Positions 32,807 to 45,541 are shown, counted from the first letter of the stretch. The stretch is 64,000 nt of DNA from Limosilactobacillus difficilis (GCF_947387495.1 NZ_CANDNU010000004.1:1-64000), one strand, 5' to 3'. Translations and numbers: made by a program. Notes: generated by a model not told the origin, from the sequence alone.

Positions 32807-33469
32807 CTAATCTTCACTGATGCCATCCGCTTTAAGGATTGCGGCCCGTGGCTTGTCACCCTCGGTGTTAGCCTTGTCGAGGCCGACGGATTCCCGCTTG
32901 TCTTTTGTCGGGTCGTTGATCAGACTGACGGCATATTCGGCAACACTCCGCCGGGAAACTTCGGTGCCCTTGAACGGTTCGTCACCACGAGTAACTTCGT
33001 AGTCGCTCTCGTCGTCGTCGGTTAGCCAGGCCGGCCGGATAATGGTGTAGTCCAGGTCGCTAGCCGTGATGATGTCAGCGGCTTGCCGATACTTAGTCAG
33101 ATAATCGCCGAGGATTTGCTTATTCCATTCGCCAAATTTGCCGGGAACTTCGTCGTAAATTCCTAATGATGAAGTCCACAGCAGGCGTTTGACATTGTTA
33201 GCATCCATGGCGTTGACGATCGTCTGGGCCTGCTTGACCACTTCACCGGCTAGACTGGCATAGACGATGTCTTGTCCTTTGACGGCCACGCTGACGTCAT
33301 CGAGATTGGTGGCATCACCGGTAATGATGTTTTGGGTTTGCAGACTTGGCCCGAGTCGTTGAGCCTGGCGAACGAAGAGGGTGACGTTGACATCCGGGTC
33401 GTTGACCAGCATGGGATCCGCCCAGAGCGCAATTCGGCTGCTAGCGCCAATTACAAGAACATTGGTCAT
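32807..33469 (-). CDS. NAD(P)H-binding atypical short-chain dehydrogenase (NmrA/YwnB-like)
   Basis: A 220-residue Rossmann protein. The N-terminal dinucleotide motif is IGASSRIALW, less canonical than GATGxxG; DIVYASLAGEV and LDYTIIRPAWLTDDDE are typical of the NmrA/SDR-a5 group, which includes redox sensors and NAD(P)H-dependent reductases. The YxxxK catalytic pair of classical SDRs is not obvious. ATG follows AAGGGAG. Single gene; function not specified. Confidence 0.82.
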   Translation of the reverse strand: MTNVLVIGASSRIALWADPMLVNDPDVNVTLFVRQAQRLGPSLQTQNIITGDATNLDDVSVAVKGQDIVYASLAGEVVKQAQTIVNAMDANNVKRLLWTSSLGIYDEVPGKFGEWNKQILGDYLTKYRQAADIITASDLDYTIIRPAWLTDDDESDYEVTRGDEPFKGTEVSRRSVAEYAVSLINDPTKDKRESVGLDKANTEGDKPRAAILKADGISED

Positions 33470-33692
33470 GATAAAACTCCCTTCAAGATGAATAATGGTT
33501 TTTCTAACATCGCTTTTTATTGTAAACTTTTTTGTTTATTCTTACCAAAAAAGCTTCTCGTCACTTCGCTTCACCAAACGCGTGACAGATCTTCAAAATT
33601 GGTAAAAGGCGAAGATTATAAAATTATGAGAATAAAGAAAGCAAAATATAAGAAAAAATGGGGAGGGGCCGGTTTTAGAGGCTTAAAAATGT

Positions 33693-33698
33693 TATAAT
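33693..33698 (+). promoter_or_regulatory. Putative -10 of pyc
   Basis: TATAAT 58 bases before the pyc start codon; no good -35 is visible. The remainder of 33470-33755 is AT-rich and holds no gene I can support. Confidence 0.45.
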
Positions 33699-33755
33699 GG
33701 ACCTTGCTGAACTAGTAAGTAAAGCAATTCCTGTGTTAAAGGCGGTGCAAAATAA

Positions 33756-37190
<3,435 letters not shown>

Positions 37191-37202
37191 ACGCAAGAAT
37201 AA

Positions 37203-37243
37203 GAAGCGTGATTAGGGAATTGACCTTTAATCACGCTCCTTTT
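37203..37243 (+). terminator. Terminator after pyc
   Basis: AGCGTGATTA pairs with TAATCACGCT around a 12-nt loop, followed by CCTTTTG. It lies only about 20 bases before birA, so birA is reached by readthrough or has its own promoter. Confidence 0.75.
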
Positions 37244-37265
37244 GTGTATCAGAAGGGAAGAAAAA

Positions 37266-38027
37266 ATGACATTATTTCCGCAATTAAGTCGGCGCGGGGT
37301 CGAGGTAATCGATCGGCGTCAGGTGAGCTCGACCAACGTCTTAGTCAAGGCAATGTTGGCCGATGGCGAACTGAAGCAGCCCGTCCTTATGTTGGCGGAT
37401 GAACAAACCGCCGGCCACGGTAAATTTGATCGGCACTTTTATTCGGCACCCAATTGCGGGGCCTACTTTTCAATTGGCCTCCCGCTCGCCAGTCTGCCGG
37501 CCAACTGGACGCCCCAGCACCTGACGGTCACTGCGGCGGTGGCGGTTTACCAAGTAGCCAGCCGCTTCTTTCATTGCGACTTGACCATTAAGTGGGTCAA
37601 CGATCTTTACCGGGGAAACCGGAAAGTCACCGGCATCCTGGCTGAAACGGCCCTGGATCACAGCAACCAACTGCAGGGTCTGGTGATTGGCTGTGGGATT
37701 GACTTAACGACTGATCCTCATTTACCGGCGGCCATCCGGGCAAAAGTGGGAGCACTGACTGACGAACCGGTCAGCGGGACGCAACGGCGGACCTTTGTCG
37801 ACCAGGTGGGCGCCCATTTTCTTGATCTCTTGGCGGCGCCCTGGGATCAAGTGCTAGCCGTCTACCGGGACCATCAGTACCTGCAGGACAAAGAGCTGAC
37901 CGTTTGGATCGGCGAGCAGGAGGTGAGCGGCAGCTTTGCCCAGATTACGGATGACGGCTATCTCCAGATCAAGACAGCGACGGGCTTGCGGACTTTTAGT
38001 GCGGGTACGGTGCGGCTGCAACAATAG
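37266..38027 (+). CDS. birA: Biotin-[acetyl-CoA carboxylase] ligase, monofunctional BirA
   Basis: A 253-residue biotin protein ligase that would attach biotin to the EAMKM lysine of pyruvate carboxylase encoded just upstream. SSTNVLVKAML, the nucleotide-binding loop DEQTAGHGKFDRHF (a variant of GRGRxGR), IKWVNDLY with the catalytic Lys, and GCGIDL are visible. The DNA-binding domain of bifunctional BirA is missing, so it is an enzyme only. ATG 37266 follows GAAGGGAAG; upstream in-frame codons overlap the pyc terminator. Confidence 0.9.
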   Translation: MTLFPQLSRRGVEVIDRRQVSSTNVLVKAMLADGELKQPVLMLADEQTAGHGKFDRHFYSAPNCGAYFSIGLPLASLPANWTPQHLTVTAAVAVYQVASRFFHCDLTIKWVNDLYRGNRKVTGILAETALDHSNQLQGLVIGCGIDLTTDPHLPAAIRAKVGALTDEPVSGTQRRTFVDQVGAHFLDLLAAPWDQVLAVYRDHQYLQDKELTVWIGEQEVSGSFAQITDDGYLQIKTATGLRTFSAGTVRLQQ

Positions 38028-38048
38028 AAAAGTTGACTAGTAAAATTA

Positions 38049-38090
38049 AAGACTCATGCGGCATTGTTTTGCAGCATGGGTCTTTTTTAA
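38049..38090. terminator. Bidirectional terminator
   Basis: AAAGACTCATGC and GCAGCATGGGTCTTTTTT form a stem with one bulge between the convergent birA and AraC genes. Its T run overlaps the end of the AraC gene. Confidence 0.8.
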
Positions 38091-38884
38091 TGTTGACGCA
38101 AGTCACTGGGCAGGCAGCCAAACATTTTTTTAAATATCTGACGGGTGGTGCGGGGGTTAGAGAGACCATTTTTCTGAAAAAGGGTGCTGATATCATCATT
38201 ACTGTTCAAAAGATCATTATGGAGCTGGTTAAGCCTAACAGTGTAGATGTAGTTGGTGAGATCTATTCCCATCTGCTGCTTGAATAGGCGGGAAAAGTAA
38301 CTGGGATTATAACCAAAATATCGGGCTAATTGTGCTGCCTGCAATTTTTCCCGGTAATGTTCATTGATGTAAATAATAATTCTTTTAATGCTGCTGTCGT
38401 TAACGATTTGTTTCTTGGAGTCACTGAGCTGGGTAAAAAAGATTTTCAGCAGTTGCACAAAGACAATTTGGCTGTCAAAGCGGTAGCCAGCTGGTTTAGT
38501 TGCCTGGAGTTGTCCAAATCGCAAAATAAGTTTGATAACTTGCTGATAGGCAGGATTATCAGTTCGCCCGTTAACAAAATAAGTGCGTTCCGGGTGCATA
38601 ACATAGGGCTTTAGAGCGGGAAGTGGAATTTGCAGAACAAAGGCGGTATTGGGCGTGTTGCTAACATCGTGAACCAATCCGGATGGAACAATGATAAATT
38701 GATTATCCCTGATTTTAAAATGTTGACCATTAATACTAAACGTCAATTGGCCGTGGAGAACACAGACAACTTCGATGCTGCTGTGCCAGTGAAAAGGAAC
38801 GTAACCATTGATATTAGTTTGAGATTTCCAAAAGCGAATCCCGACATTCGTATTGATAACAATGTTTTCGTGTCTAAAATCCAT
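38087..38884 (-). CDS. AraC-family transcriptional regulator
   Basis: A 265-residue activator. The N-terminal cupin-like sugar-binding domain (FHWHSSIEVVCVLHGQL and IIVPSGLVHDV) is followed by two helix-turn-helix motifs around residues 165-265 (AAQLARYFGYNPSYFSRLFKQQMG). The second HTH ends IFKKMFGCLPSDLRQH. It is divergent from the GH43 beta-xylosidase and transporter, and is therefore likely to activate them in response to xylose or xylo-oligosaccharides. ATG 38884 follows AAGGTTGG. Confidence 0.9.
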   Translation of the reverse strand: MDFRHENIVINTNVGIRFWKSQTNINGYVPFHWHSSIEVVCVLHGQLTFSINGQHFKIRDNQFIIVPSGLVHDVSNTPNTAFVLQIPLPALKPYVMHPERTYFVNGRTDNPAYQQVIKLILRFGQLQATKPAGYRFDSQIVFVQLLKIFFTQLSDSKKQIVNDSSIKRIIIYINEHYREKLQAAQLARYFGYNPSYFSRLFKQQMGIDLTNYIYTVRLNQLHNDLLNSNDDISTLFQKNGLSNPRTTRQIFKKMFGCLPSDLRQH

Positions 38885-38951
38885 AATCGAACACCAACCT
38901 TACAATTTTTACTTTTCAAAAATCCTTTATCGACGTGTTGACCAAATAGCA

Positions 38952-38980
38952 TTGACGGGAAAACGCTTTCAAATTATATT
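38952..38980 (+). promoter_or_regulatory. Promoter of GH43 operon with cre box
   Basis: -35 TTGACG (38952-38957) and -10 TATATT (38975-38980) with 17-bp spacer. The spacer contains GGAAAACGCTTTCA (38958-38971), one mismatch from the cre consensus, so glucose repression by CcpA is expected. GTTAATTTAAC just downstream is a small palindrome that could bind AraC. Confidence 0.78.
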
Positions 38981-39062
38981 AAAAACAGTTAATTTAACTA
39001 AACAACTAATTTACAAAGCTATTATATCAGTTTTTGTTCAGCTAAAGAAAGGACTAATAGTA

Positions 39063-40718
39063 ATGAGCAAAATTGAAAATCCAATTATTCCAGGAATGGC
39101 ACCTGACCCGTCGATCTTACGGGTTGGTGAAGATTATTACATTGCCAATTCGACCTTCCATTGGAAGCCGGCTATTCCCATTTATCATTCCAAGGACTTA
39201 GCCAATTGGCAATTGCTGACCTATGCGTTAGATGATTCGGTCGTTGATTTGCAGGGCACCAACACGCCTGCCGGAATCTGGGCACCGCATTTATCTTACG
39301 ATGTGGCCACCAAAAAATATTGGCTAGTCTATTGTCATCTCCAGAATATGGCTGGTCGCGAATTTAACGCCGAAAGTTATTTCATGTCGGCAGATCAAAT
39401 TACAGGGCCGTGGACAAAGCCACAGTATCTGACATCGTTAGGGTTTGATCCTTCACTTTTCCATGATGATGATGATGGCAAGCATTACGCTGCTGTTTTG
39501 GAATGGGAAACGCGTGAGGGTTACCAGGCTCCCGGCCACATTGTTATCGCCGAAGTAGACTTAACTACCGGTGAAACTGGTAAGTGGCATCGTGTGACTA
39601 CTGGCTTTACAACTCGTGGTTGTGTTGAAGCGCCACAGATCTATAAGCATGCGGGTTTTTATTATCTAATGCTTGCTTCAGGCGGAACCGGATATGGTCA
39701 CGGGATAGAAATGGGCCGCTCAAAAAATATTTTTGGTCCGTATCAGCCTAACCCGACCGGCGAGCCTATCCTGACTTCATCGCCGCATCATCTATTCTCA
39801 CTAGGTGATCCGGATGCAGGACATTTTGAAATGTACAATCCGCATTCCAAGATGCAAAAAGCCGGCCATGGTTCGCTGGTCGAGACACCGGACGGTCAGT
39901 GGTACGTGGCTCACTTGATGTCGCGACCGTTGCCGGGACAAAAGCTTAATCCGTTAGGACGGGAAACATCACTGCAAAAGATGCGGTGGAACAAAGCCGG
40001 CTGGTTGGAGATGGCCGATGGCAGTAACCTGGCTAAGGAAGAGGTTGAAATACCAGTAGATGTTCAACAGAATCAAGGCACCTTTGATATCGATGACTAC
40101 TTTAGCAATGGCCATTACGATCAGCGTTTCATGACTCCTTATCACGGTCAAAGCGCTGAATGGGTCCGTGTTGAGAACGGCAAGCTAATCATTAAAGGTC
40201 GTAATTCGTTCTTTTCTCAGCTATCACCGTCAATTATGGCTACCCGGGCGACGTCCCTGGATTATGATCTGAAAACAAAGGTTGAGTTCCATCCTGATCA
40301 CTATTCTGAAACGGCTGGGGTCGGTCTTTACTATGATGCCAATAATTGGTATTACGTTCGACTCTGCCAATCTGATGATGAAAAGCGGGTGGTCCTAAGA
40401 ACATTGCAAGCGAAGCAAGGTCAGAGAATCGACGACTACGTGAATGAAGTGGACGTGCCAGCAAATGTCGTAGAAATAAAAATTCATTATCATCTGGGCC
40501 ATGTGCAGGTTAGTTTCCGTTTTTCTGATGATGACTGGCAGCCACTGATCAAGAATATTGATCTGTCCTACCTTTCCGATGAAGGGGTAAACGGGGAGCC
40601 AGGTGAAATTGGCGGCTTTACAGGTCTCTTTAACTTTATTGGGGCTGTTGATGCTAACGAACACCAATCTTATGGGAAATTTTCGTATTATCAGGTTGAA
40701 AATCATGAGGTGAACTAA
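39063..40718 (+). CDS. GH43 beta-xylosidase
   Basis: A 551-residue glycoside hydrolase family 43 enzyme, cytoplasmic (no signal peptide), that cleaves xylo-oligosaccharides to xylose. The five-bladed propeller holds the general base Asp in MAPDPSILRV, the pKa-modulating Asp in FDPSLFHDDDDGKHY and the acid Glu in CVEAPQIYKHAGFYYL. The C-terminal concanavalin-like domain begins near residue 345 and ends with GGFTGLFNFI. ATG 39063 follows AAAGGAC. Some members also cleave alpha-arabinofuranosides. It is translationally linked to the transporter two bases downstream. Confidence 0.92.
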   Translation: MSKIENPIIPGMAPDPSILRVGEDYYIANSTFHWKPAIPIYHSKDLANWQLLTYALDDSVVDLQGTNTPAGIWAPHLSYDVATKKYWLVYCHLQNMAGREFNAESYFMSADQITGPWTKPQYLTSLGFDPSLFHDDDDGKHYAAVLEWETREGYQAPGHIVIAEVDLTTGETGKWHRVTTGFTTRGCVEAPQIYKHAGFYYLMLASGGTGYGHGIEMGRSKNIFGPYQPNPTGEPILTSSPHHLFSLGDPDAGHFEMYNPHSKMQKAGHGSLVETPDGQWYVAHLMSRPLPGQKLNPLGRETSLQKMRWNKAGWLEMADGSNLAKEEVEIPVDVQQNQGTFDIDDYFSNGHYDQRFMTPYHGQSAEWVRVENGKLIIKGRNSFFSQLSPSIMATRATSLDYDLKTKVEFHPDHYSETAGVGLYYDANNWYYVRLCQSDDEKRVVLRTLQAKQGQRIDDYVNEVDVPANVVEIKIHYHLGHVQVSFRFSDDDWQPLIKNIDLSYLSDEGVNGEPGEIGGFTGLFNFIGAVDANEHQSYGKFSYYQVENHEVN

Positions 40719-40720
40719 TA

Positions 40721-41944
40721 ATGAAAAAAGTAACAATTAGTCTAAAACGCTTGTTACCAGCGTTGGTGATTGGGCCAGCGAGCTGGTTAGGTCCTTATGT
40801 GGTAATGAACAGCTTGTTTTTACCGGCCTTAATACAGAAAATTGATGCGGCTGATAAAGTTAAGCTGGTTTCGTTGTTTGCGACTGTCGGCATGATCTGT
40901 GCGGCGATTGCCAACATGGTGGCCGGGGCACTGTCGGATAAAACGAAGAGTCGTTTTGGGAAACGTGCTCCATGGATTGTTGGCGGGGCCTTTTGCTTTA
41001 TGTTGTCGATGATCGGTGCGTCACTATGCTACAACGTTCCTAGTCTATTAATCGATTGGATGCTGGGACAGATCACCCTGAACTTTATCGTTGCCCCAAT
41101 GGTTGCTTGGCTGGACTTTGCCCCTAAAGATGGGCGGGCCACTGCTTCGTCAGCTTATGGTGGATTAGGCATGGCACTGGGAAATAATGGGTTTAACGTG
41201 GTCGGTGCAATGTTTCTCAGTCGTTTTCGTTTAGGGTTTGTGATTTTTGGAATTTTTGCCTTTATCGGAACGCTCATTGCAGTGCTGATCGTACACGAAC
41301 CATCCAACCTTGATGAAGTTAAAGATAAGAAGAAATTTAGCTGGGGAGATCTCAAGAGTGTCTTTCCTAAGTGGTCCGTTGGCCGTGACTATTACTTGGC
41401 TCTAATTGGAAAACTGTTCCAGGGCATAGGTAATTTTGCCATTACTGGATACATCCTCTATATCATGACTGATTTCTTACACCGTGGTGGTCAAACTCAG
41501 TCATCAATTCAGCTGATTAATGTTATTATGCTGGTTTGGGGAATTGCAATGGGGTTTGTGGCCGGCCCGGTAGCAGACAAATTCAAAATTCTGAAATACC
41601 CAATTGCTCTTTCGACACTGTCATTGGCGCTCGCCGCTCTGATTTTATTCCTCTTCCGGAACACGGCCGGAATTGCCGCCTATGCCTTCTTTGCTGGCCT
41701 GGGAATGGGACTATGGAATGCGCTGGATAATCTGATGAATTTGGAAGTTATTCCGGATAAAAATCGAGTTGCGTTTTTCCTGGGTGTTTACAACTTGGGG
41801 AATACGGTCACCCAAGCGATTGCCCCGGTAATTGCCGGAACAGTAATTTCTCTTTGTGGTTACTCAGGCGTCTTCGTGGTTTCGTTTGTCTTTGCCATTA
41901 TCGGTGGGATTTGCATGTTCTCAATTAAATCAGTAAAAAGATAG
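40721..41944 (+). CDS. MFS/SLC45-like sugar transporter, probably xyloside
   Basis: A 407-residue permease with 12 predicted helices. The loop LSDKTKSRFGKRAPWIV after helix 2 is typical of sucrose/SLC45- and GPH-like sugar symporters, and the second half repeats AGPVADKFKILKYP. It starts two bases after the stop of the GH43 gene, whose intracellular enzyme requires uptake of intact oligosaccharide, so this transporter probably brings in xylobiose or a related xyloside with protons. Confidence 0.85.
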   Translation: MKKVTISLKRLLPALVIGPASWLGPYVVMNSLFLPALIQKIDAADKVKLVSLFATVGMICAAIANMVAGALSDKTKSRFGKRAPWIVGGAFCFMLSMIGASLCYNVPSLLIDWMLGQITLNFIVAPMVAWLDFAPKDGRATASSAYGGLGMALGNNGFNVVGAMFLSRFRLGFVIFGIFAFIGTLIAVLIVHEPSNLDEVKDKKKFSWGDLKSVFPKWSVGRDYYLALIGKLFQGIGNFAITGYILYIMTDFLHRGGQTQSSIQLINVIMLVWGIAMGFVAGPVADKFKILKYPIALSTLSLALAALILFLFRNTAGIAAYAFFAGLGMGLWNALDNLMNLEVIPDKNRVAFFLGVYNLGNTVTQAIAPVIAGTVISLCGYSGVFVVSFVFAIIGGICMFSIKSVKR

Positions 41945-41978
41945 TAAATAACAATGAAATAGCAATGCTCTCCATAAT

Positions 41979-42007
41979 TACCATGTCGGCGGACATGGTA
42001 TTTTTTT
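41979..42007 (+). terminator. Terminator of GH43 operon
   Basis: TACCATGTC and GACATGGTA with a 4-nt loop, followed by seven T residues. Confidence 0.92.
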
Positions 42008-42140
42008 GCAACGGATCAATATTAAATTTTTCTAATAATTATTTAATTCAAGACTCATGTTTCACTTATTTTCGTGTATAATGATGATAGCTGATTGTGA
42101 TCGTCAGCAGTCAGTCAATATTGAACGAAAGAAGTGAAGA

Positions 42141-43220
42141 ATGATGACGAAGGTTTATAACTTCTCTGCTGGACCGGCCGTTTTGCCAGCACCAGTGATC
42201 AAGCAAGTGCAGGCCGAATTGCCGTCCTACCACGGTAGTGGGATGAGTATCTTGGAGATGAGTCACCGCTCCTCACTCTATGAAGAATTGGCTGCTGCGG
42301 CGGAAGCAAACCTGCGCGATTTAATGAAAATTCCGGATGATTACGACGTCCTCTTCCTGCAGGGCGGTGGCACCCTGCAGTTTACGATGGCCCCTCTCAA
42401 TCTTGCCCGGCATTACCACCGGATCGGGGTAGTGGACAGCGGTCACTGGGCAGTCCGGGCCAAAGAAGAGGCCGAATTACTGCCGAAAATGACGGCCGAA
42501 GTAGTTGCAACGAATCAGGAGCAAAACTATGCGGCTCTGCCGAGTGCGTACCATTTAAGCGGAGATTATGACTACATCCATTTGACCCTTAACAACACGA
42601 TTGAAGGGACGATGTACCGTCAGCTGCCCCAACTGGACGGCCAAGTTCTGGTCGGTGACATGTCATCTAATATCTTAGCCCAACGCTACCGGGTGGCGGA
42701 TTTTGGGATGATTTACGCTGGTGCTCAGAAAAATATCGGGCCAGCCGGGTTGACGGTGGTAATCGTTCGCCATGACCTCCTTGACGAAAAGCAAAAACTG
42801 CCGGCAATGCTCGACTACGTTAAACAAGCCAAGAAGAAGAGCGCCCTGAACACCCCACCGGTTTTTGCCATCTATGTCGCCGGACTGGTCTTTCAGTGGG
42901 TCCAGGACCAGGGTGGTGTTGATGCGATGCAGCAACGCAACGAGGAAAAAGCTCAGTTGCTCTACGATTTTTTGGATAATTCAAAACTGTTTCATCCGAC
43001 CGCCAAAGCCAGTGACCGGTCGACTACCAACGTGCCTTTCGTGACTGGTGATGCTCAACTCGACCAGCAGTTTATCCAGGCGGCGACTGCGGCGGGCTTG
43101 CTCAATCTGAAAGGCCATCGTTCCGTCGGTGGGATGCGGGCCAGCCTTTACAACGCGATGCCCGAGGCCGGAGTGGAAGCACTCGTCAACTTCATGAAGC
43201 AGTTTGAATTGGAGCACTAG
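42141..43220 (+). CDS. serC: Phosphoserine aminotransferase
   Basis: A 359-residue PLP enzyme converting 3-phosphohydroxypyruvate to phosphoserine. It begins VYNFSAGPAVLPAPV, contains GMSILEMSHRS, QGGGTLQFTMAPLNL, the PLP Lys in AGAQKNIGPAGLT near residue 196 and ends with HRSVGGMRASLYNAMPEAG. All fit SerC. ATG at 42141 or 42144, after GAAAGAAG. First gene of serC-serA-HAD, so it serves serine synthesis. Confidence 0.96.
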   Translation: MMTKVYNFSAGPAVLPAPVIKQVQAELPSYHGSGMSILEMSHRSSLYEELAAAAEANLRDLMKIPDDYDVLFLQGGGTLQFTMAPLNLARHYHRIGVVDSGHWAVRAKEEAELLPKMTAEVVATNQEQNYAALPSAYHLSGDYDYIHLTLNNTIEGTMYRQLPQLDGQVLVGDMSSNILAQRYRVADFGMIYAGAQKNIGPAGLTVVIVRHDLLDEKQKLPAMLDYVKQAKKKSALNTPPVFAIYVAGLVFQWVQDQGGVDAMQQRNEEKAQLLYDFLDNSKLFHPTAKASDRSTTNVPFVTGDAQLDQQFIQAATAAGLLNLKGHRSVGGMRASLYNAMPEAGVEALVNFMKQFELEH

Positions 43221-43231
43221 GAGGTTCTCCC

Positions 43232-44422
43232 ATGTTTAACATTAAAACTTACAACGTCATTGCCCAGGAAGGAATCGATGCTTTCCCTGAGGAACACTAC
43301 CGCGTCAACAATGGCCAGGATCCCGATGCCCTGCTGATCCGGAGTCAGGACATGCACGCGACGCCGTTTGGCCGGCAAGTGCTGGCGATTGCCCGGGCTG
43401 GAGCCGGGGTTAACAACATTCCCCTTGATCAGTGCACTAAGCAGGGGACGGTGGTCTTTAACACGCCGGGTTCAAACGCAAATGCGGTCAAGGAATTGAT
43501 GGTGGCGATGCTGGTTCTATCAGCGCGACCGGTGATTCCGGCCATCGCTTGGGCGAAGAAGCTCGGCGGTGGCGACGTTTCAGTCAGCACGGAGAAGGGG
43601 AAGAACCACTTCGCCGGGACGGAATTGCTGGGCAAGAAGATCGGCGTTATCGGACTCGGCAATGTTGGTTCCCGGGTTGCCCGAGCGGCTCTTAACTTGG
43701 GGATGAACGTGGTCGGTTATGATCCCTTCATTTCGGTTGATTCTGCCTGGCGCCTGTCCAACTCCATTCCCCGGGCCAAGCAGCTGCGGGATGTTTTGGC
43801 CGATGCAGATTATGTCACGATCCATATCCCTTATACCGAAAAGAATCGCAATTTGATCGGGGCGGAGGAGCTGGCCCAGATGAAGGATGGCGCAGTGCTG
43901 TTCAACTATTCGCGTCACGGGATTGTTGACGATGACGCGGTCTGTGACGCCCTGGACAGCGGTAAACTGCGGCAATATGCGACTGACTTTTCTAGCCCCA
44001 AGATTTTGCAGCACCCGAAGACGGTCGTGACACCTCATATCGGTGGGACGACTCACCAGGCTGAAGTTAACGGTGCCAAACAGGGTGCCCAGACCTTGCG
44101 CCGTTTTCTGGAGACAGGCGAAATCATCAATTCGGTCAACTTCCCAACGGTGGAAATGGGTTTTAGTGCGCCGTTGCGGTTAACCATGATCCACCAGAAC
44201 GTGCCGAACATGGTGGGGCAGATCACGACGATCCTCGCCCAGCACCGGCTCAACATTACGAACATGATCAACCGCTCCCGCAACGAGATTGCCTACACGG
44301 TTATTGATATCGATGCGGTACCGGACAGCCAATTGGTCAAGCTGCAGGAAGAATTGCGTCGCATTAAACCGGTCATCCGGGTACGGGCACTGGCCAACCC
44401 CAAGGAGAACAGCGATGATTAA
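43232..44422 (+). CDS. serA: D-3-phosphoglycerate dehydrogenase
   Basis: A 396-residue NAD-dependent dehydrogenase, first step of serine synthesis, with a C-terminal ACT domain (from about residue 320, HQNVPNMVGQITTILAQH). The NAD motif is GVIGLGNVGSR and NYSRHGIVDDDAV holds the substrate Arg. VTPHIGGTTHQAE carries the catalytic His, but the Glu that pairs with it (E269 in E. coli, PTEP) is not evident: the stretch reads TDFSSPKILQ. GGAGG precedes the ATG. Function is still likely because serC is adjacent. Confidence 0.92.
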   Translation: MFNIKTYNVIAQEGIDAFPEEHYRVNNGQDPDALLIRSQDMHATPFGRQVLAIARAGAGVNNIPLDQCTKQGTVVFNTPGSNANAVKELMVAMLVLSARPVIPAIAWAKKLGGGDVSVSTEKGKNHFAGTELLGKKIGVIGLGNVGSRVARAALNLGMNVVGYDPFISVDSAWRLSNSIPRAKQLRDVLADADYVTIHIPYTEKNRNLIGAEELAQMKDGAVLFNYSRHGIVDDDAVCDALDSGKLRQYATDFSSPKILQHPKTVVTPHIGGTTHQAEVNGAKQGAQTLRRFLETGEIINSVNFPTVEMGFSAPLRLTMIHQNVPNMVGQITTILAQHRLNITNMINRSRNEIAYTVIDIDAVPDSQLVKLQEELRRIKPVIRVRALANPKENSDD

Positions 44423-45233
44423 ACTCGTGGCAACCGATATGGACGGTACCTTTCTCAATTCGCAAAATGATTACGACCGGGAGCGATTCGACCGCGTTTA
44501 CAGCCAGCTTAGTCAGCTTGGCATCCGCTTCATGGTCGCCAGCGGAAACCAGTACCAGCAGATTCGCTCCTTCTTCCCCCATCAGGATCAAGAAATGGTC
44601 TATGCGAGTGACAACGGGGCCTTTATTTTTGATCGGGGCCAGCTGATTCTCTCATCATCTTTTCAGCCAGCGGTGATACGGCGGATCGTCGACTACTTGC
44701 TGGATTTGCCCGACGTTGACTTTCTTTTGAACGGGGTACATGCCGGCTACATGCTTACCAGTTGTCGGCCTACTTTTAAAAAGATGATGTACAAGTATAA
44801 CTATGCGGTTCAAGAGTTGAGCGATTTTGTGTCTTTGCCGGATGATAAATTTGGTGAGATCAGTCTCTTTATCGGGGATGATCAGCGAATTGCCCAACTG
44901 TGCGACCAATTTAACAAAGCTTTTGGCCACGATGCTGAAGCCGTTGCTAGTGGCCAAGGAGCGATGGACATTATCATTCCCGGAGTGAATAAAGGCTTTG
45001 CCCTGGGGCATCTGCTCGCCCAGTGGGGCTTGACGGCCGACGAGTTGATGGTTTTTGGTGATTCAGATAACGATGAGCAGATGATGCAGTGCACTCCCCA
45101 CAGTTACGGGATGGCGAAATGTAGTCCGCTGGTTGCCCGTCTCGCCCGGCACCGGGCACCGAGCAACGACCAGAGTGGGGTTCTGCAAGTGCTGGAAAGT
45201 TTGGTGAAAAATAGCGGTGAGCCGGTGGATTAA
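44415..45233 (+). CDS. HAD-superfamily Cof-type phosphatase
   Basis: A 272-residue HAD IIB phosphatase. Motif I is DMDGTFLN, motif II is VASGN, motif III is a Lys in GVNKGFAL and motif IV GDSDNDEQMM. The cap type places it with sugar-phosphate or flavin-phosphate phosphatases (Cof/YidA). Its ATG overlaps the end of serA by eight bases. No classical SerB is in the window, so it could supply the phosphoserine phosphatase step, which is an inference from position alone. Confidence 0.88.
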   Translation: MIKLVATDMDGTFLNSQNDYDRERFDRVYSQLSQLGIRFMVASGNQYQQIRSFFPHQDQEMVYASDNGAFIFDRGQLILSSSFQPAVIRRIVDYLLDLPDVDFLLNGVHAGYMLTSCRPTFKKMMYKYNYAVQELSDFVSLPDDKFGEISLFIGDDQRIAQLCDQFNKAFGHDAEAVASGQGAMDIIIPGVNKGFALGHLLAQWGLTADELMVFGDSDNDEQMMQCTPHSYGMAKCSPLVARLARHRAPSNDQSGVLQVLESLVKNSGEPVD

Positions 45234-45347
45234 CGATAGAGAATGCCGGCTTGAGGGGAATAATCATCAGCTTTCATAAATTAAATGGTTTTTGCTTGCC
45301 CGGAAGTGGTATAGTCAAGGTGTATCAAAAAAAGCGAGGTAATTATA

Positions 45348-45470
45348 ATGGCTGAAGAAGAGAAGTATCAAGTTGTTTTAACTGCTGCTGACGTCCAAAT
45401 GATCAAGGATTGCCATTCTAAGAATCCAGAACTCATGAAGGCAATGGATGCTGCAAAGAAGTTAAACTAA
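45348..45470 (+). CDS. 40-residue conserved-looking small protein
   Basis: A small charged frame behind GCGAGGT. It starts MAEEEKYQVVLT and continues AADVQMIKDCHSKNPEL, with one Cys and an amphipathic C-terminal helix. It has its own promoter (TATAGT -10 about 40 bases upstream) and terminator. I do not recognise a family; codon use and signals support a real gene. Confidence 0.7.
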   Translation: MAEEEKYQVVLTAADVQMIKDCHSKNPELMKAMDAAKKLN

Positions 45471-45488
45471 ACAACAATTGTTTTCGTC

Positions 45489-45521
45489 ACAACGGTCGGG
45501 CAGGGTGCTCGACCGTTTTTA
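45489..45521 (+). terminator. Terminator after small gene
   Basis: ACGGTCG and CGACCGT with inner GCA/TGC pairing, then five T residues. Confidence 0.88.
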
Positions 45522-45541
45522 GTTTACGCTTTTACCAAAAA

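Noticed and set aside
33272-33697. Plus-strand frame of 141 codons across the NmrA-like gene and the intergenic region
   Set aside because: It is mostly antisense to a clear gene, and its intergenic part is AT-rich with no ribosome binding site.
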